DNA from: Nonomuraea pusilla
GTDB lineage: Bacteria > Actinomycetota > Actinomycetes > Streptosporangiales > Streptosporangiaceae
Reading direction: 5' to 3'
NCBI RefSeq assembly: GCF_900109355.1
Contig: NZ_FOBF01000022.1
Coordinates: 85,321-149,320, forward strand
DNA length: 64,000 bases
Shown here: one piece after another, positions 62,557-64,000 of the stretch
Layout: each line of letters starts with the position of its first letter
How positions within the stretch are numbered: the first letter of the stretch is position 1
Notes under the pieces: generated by a model
What the model was told of the DNA's origin: nothing
Seen by the model: the letters and a program-made list of their open reading frames with translations, nothing else
Database searches by the model: none
Position numbers and translations under genes: made by a program

Positions 62557-63402
62557 TCACCCCTTCTCCGCTCCGGCCGTGAGCCCCTCGGTCAGCAGCC
62601 GCTCGCCGACGAAGAACACGATCACGATGGGCAGCGTCAGCACCACCGAGCCCGCCATGAGCACGGTCGTCGGCACCTCGATGCTGCCCGCGAGCTGCGA
62701 CAGCCCGAGGGAGACCGTCCAGCTCTCCCGCTTCTCCACCAGGAAGAGGAGGGCGAACAGGAACTCGTTCCAGGCGATCATGAAGGCGTACAGGCCGGTC
62801 GCCATCAGGGCGGGCCTGGACAGCGGCAGCACCACCCGCCAGATGGTCGCCAGCCGCGAGCAGCCGTCGATCGCCGCCGCCTCCTCCACGCTGCGCGGCA
62901 CCGTCTCGAAGTAGTTGCGCAGCATGTACACGGTGACGGGCACGGTCTGCGCGATGTACACGAGGACGAGGCCGACCAGCGACCCGCGCAGCCCCATCAT
63001 GGTGAACAGCACGAACAGCGGGATGGCCAGCACGATCGCCGGGAACAGGTACACCGCGAGGAACAGGAAGTGCACCTGCCGTCGCCCGAAGAAGCGCAGC
63101 CGCGCCACCGCGTACGCGCCGGGGATCGAGACGAGCAGCGTGATCGCGACCGTCGAGACGGCCACGACCGCGCTGTTGCGCATGAACGTCAGGAAGCCCT
63201 GCCTGGTGAGGACGTCCGCGTACGTGTCGAGGGTGAAGGCGCGCGGCCACAGCGACCCCGGATCCATGATCAGTTCCTGGATGTCGCGGACCGACAGCGT
63301 CACCATGTACAGGAACGGGAACGCGGTGGCCAGGAACAGCAGCGCGATCACCACCGGCCTGAGCACCCGGAACAGCGCGCGTTCGAACCTATCCCTGGTC
63401 AC
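62557..63402 (-). CDS. Sugar ABC transporter permease (MalG type)
   Basis: A 281-residue permease. The EAA loop is YFETVPRSVEEAAAIDGCSRLATIWRVVLP (about 170-200), and the ending is ERLLTEGLTAGAEKG. It overlaps the MalF-like gene by 14 bp. The binding protein and the rest of the operon lie beyond the right edge; the transported sugar is not identifiable. Confidence 0.9.
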   Translation of the reverse strand: MTRDRFERALFRVLRPVVIALLFLATAFPFLYMVTLSVRDIQELIMDPGSLWPRAFTLDTYADVLTRQGFLTFMRNSAVVAVSTVAITLLVSIPGAYAVARLRFFGRRQVHFLFLAVYLFPAIVLAIPLFVLFTMMGLRGSLVGLVLVYIAQTVPVTVYMLRNYFETVPRSVEEAAAIDGCSRLATIWRVVLPLSRPALMATGLYAFMIAWNEFLFALLFLVEKRESWTVSLGLSQLAGSIEVPTTVLMAGSVVLTLPIVIVFFVGERLLTEGLTAGAEKG

Positions 63403-64000
63403 GCTCGCCCCCTCCGAAGAACCTCAGGTACACCGCGAGGAACACCACCAGCACCAGCGCGAGCACGAGCGCCTGCGCGGCGGACGCGCCGAGGTCGTCG
63501 CGCGCCGTCAGGAAGGTGTAGACCCTGATGCTCACCACCTCCGTCCCCGCGCCGCCCCCGGTCAGCAGGTAGACGTCGTCGAACTTGGTGAACGTGAAGA
63601 CGAACCGCAGCACCGCGAGCAGCGCGATGACCCGCCACAGCTGCGGCAGGATCACGTGGCGGAAGCGCTGGGTCGGGGTGGCGCCGTCCACGACCGCGGC
63701 CTCCTCCAGGTCGGCCGGCATCGCCTGGAGCCTGGCCAGGATGAACAGGAACGCGAACGGGAAGTAGCGCCACGCCTCGAACGCGATCACCGTCAGCAGC
63801 GCCACCGGCACCCGCAGGCCCAGGAACTCGCCCTGCGCCTGGGTGAGGAACGCGATCGGCTCGCGCAGCCAGGTGTTGACGATGCCGTACTGGGGGTTGA
63901 GCATCGTCTCCCACAGGAACGTCACGGCCACCACCGGCGCCACGTACGGGATCAGGATCGAGGCCCTGACCAGGATGCGCCCCCTGAACCTGTCGCGCAG
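63389..64000 (-). CDS. Sugar ABC transporter permease (MalF type), N terminus beyond window
   Basis: The frame is open from the right edge (LRDRFRGRILVRASILIP...), so the start and first helices are missing; about 203 residues are visible. The EAA loop is RLQAMPADLEEAAVVDGATPTQRFRHVILPQ, with FDDVYLLTGGGAGTEVVSIRVYTF, typical of MalF-like permeases. The 3' end overlaps the next permease by 14 bp. Confidence 0.88.
   Translation of the reverse strand: MRDRFRGRILVRASILIPYVAPVVAVTFLWETMLNPQYGIVNTWLREPIAFLTQAQGEFLGLRVPVALLTVIAFEAWRYFPFAFLFILARLQAMPADLEEAAVVDGATPTQRFRHVILPQLWRVIALLAVLRFVFTFTKFDDVYLLTGGGAGTEVVSIRVYTFLTARDDLGASAAQALVLALVLVVFLAVYLRFFGGGERDQG

Overview
The window is chromosomal DNA of a very GC-rich, mycothiol- and F420-using actinomycete. 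Signs of this are several DinB-fold/maleylpyruvate-isomerase-type proteins, an F420-type LLM oxidoreductase, an AfsR/SARP regulator, DUF3040, DUF6343, DUF2218 and DUF574-methyltransferase proteins, many GTG starts, ATGA/GTGA translational couplings and leaderless promoters. The overall style fits Streptosporangiaceae (Nonomuraea-like), but no rRNA or other taxonomic marker is present, so this is an inference. I saw no tRNA, rRNA, CRISPR array, integrase or complete insertion sequence.

Layout. 1-12.2 kb: mixed housekeeping and stress genes: a 5'-truncated Ig-like secreted protein, a MazG-like pyrophosphohydrolase, an MFS efflux pump divergent from a large SARP/NB-ARC/TPR regulator, an SRPBCC protein, an Ada-type zinc-domain fusion beside a 2OG-Fe(II) oxygenase, a lipase-like hydrolase, a lipoprotein and two DinB-fold proteins. 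11.4-13.2 kb: a 40-bp tandem repeat between two convergent genes, and a gene-poor stretch holding an 8-bp-period minisatellite. 13.2-19.5 kb: RecQ, a decayed SDR gene, a Zur-box-preceded zinc-free ribosomal protein L31, an XRE-cupin regulator divergent from an EamA exporter, and small membrane and secreted proteins.

19.7-29.0 kb: a likely alpha-glucan locus: a secreted five-module GH87 alpha-1,3-glucanase divergent from a LacI regulator, then a sugar ABC importer and a cytoplasmic GH13 alpha-glucosidase. 29.1-35.4 kb: a phosphotransferase-fold gene, a second LacI regulator, and a beta-glucoside operon (binding protein, two permeases, GH1) preceded by palindromic operators.

35.5-47.2 kb: an iron-regulated catecholate siderophore locus with four DtxR/IdeR-type boxes. 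It holds a ferric-siderophore binding protein, two FecCD permeases (no ATPase), dhbA-C-E-B, a very short free-standing aryl carrier protein, a one-module NRPS ending in a reductase domain (C-A-PCP-R) and a DUF2218 protein. The architecture, and an adenylation pocket that reads as basic-residue-specific, point to a myxochelin-type product: 2,3-dihydroxybenzoate on lysinol.

47.3-53.8 kb: a receptor-type Ser/Thr kinase, then a DNA N6-methylase followed by a soluble Ser/Thr kinase, divergent from a PP2C phosphatase and a CHAP hydrolase through an apparently double leaderless promoter. This methylase-kinase/phosphatase island is the best candidate for an undescribed system, possibly phage defence or modification signalling. 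53.8-64 kb: a glucose-dehydrogenase-like enzyme divergent from fused isobutyryl-CoA mutase IcmF, thiol peroxidase, an LLM oxidoreductase, a DUF574 methyltransferase, a BtuF-like protein without export signal, and a ROK regulator with a sugar ABC permease pair that runs off the right edge.
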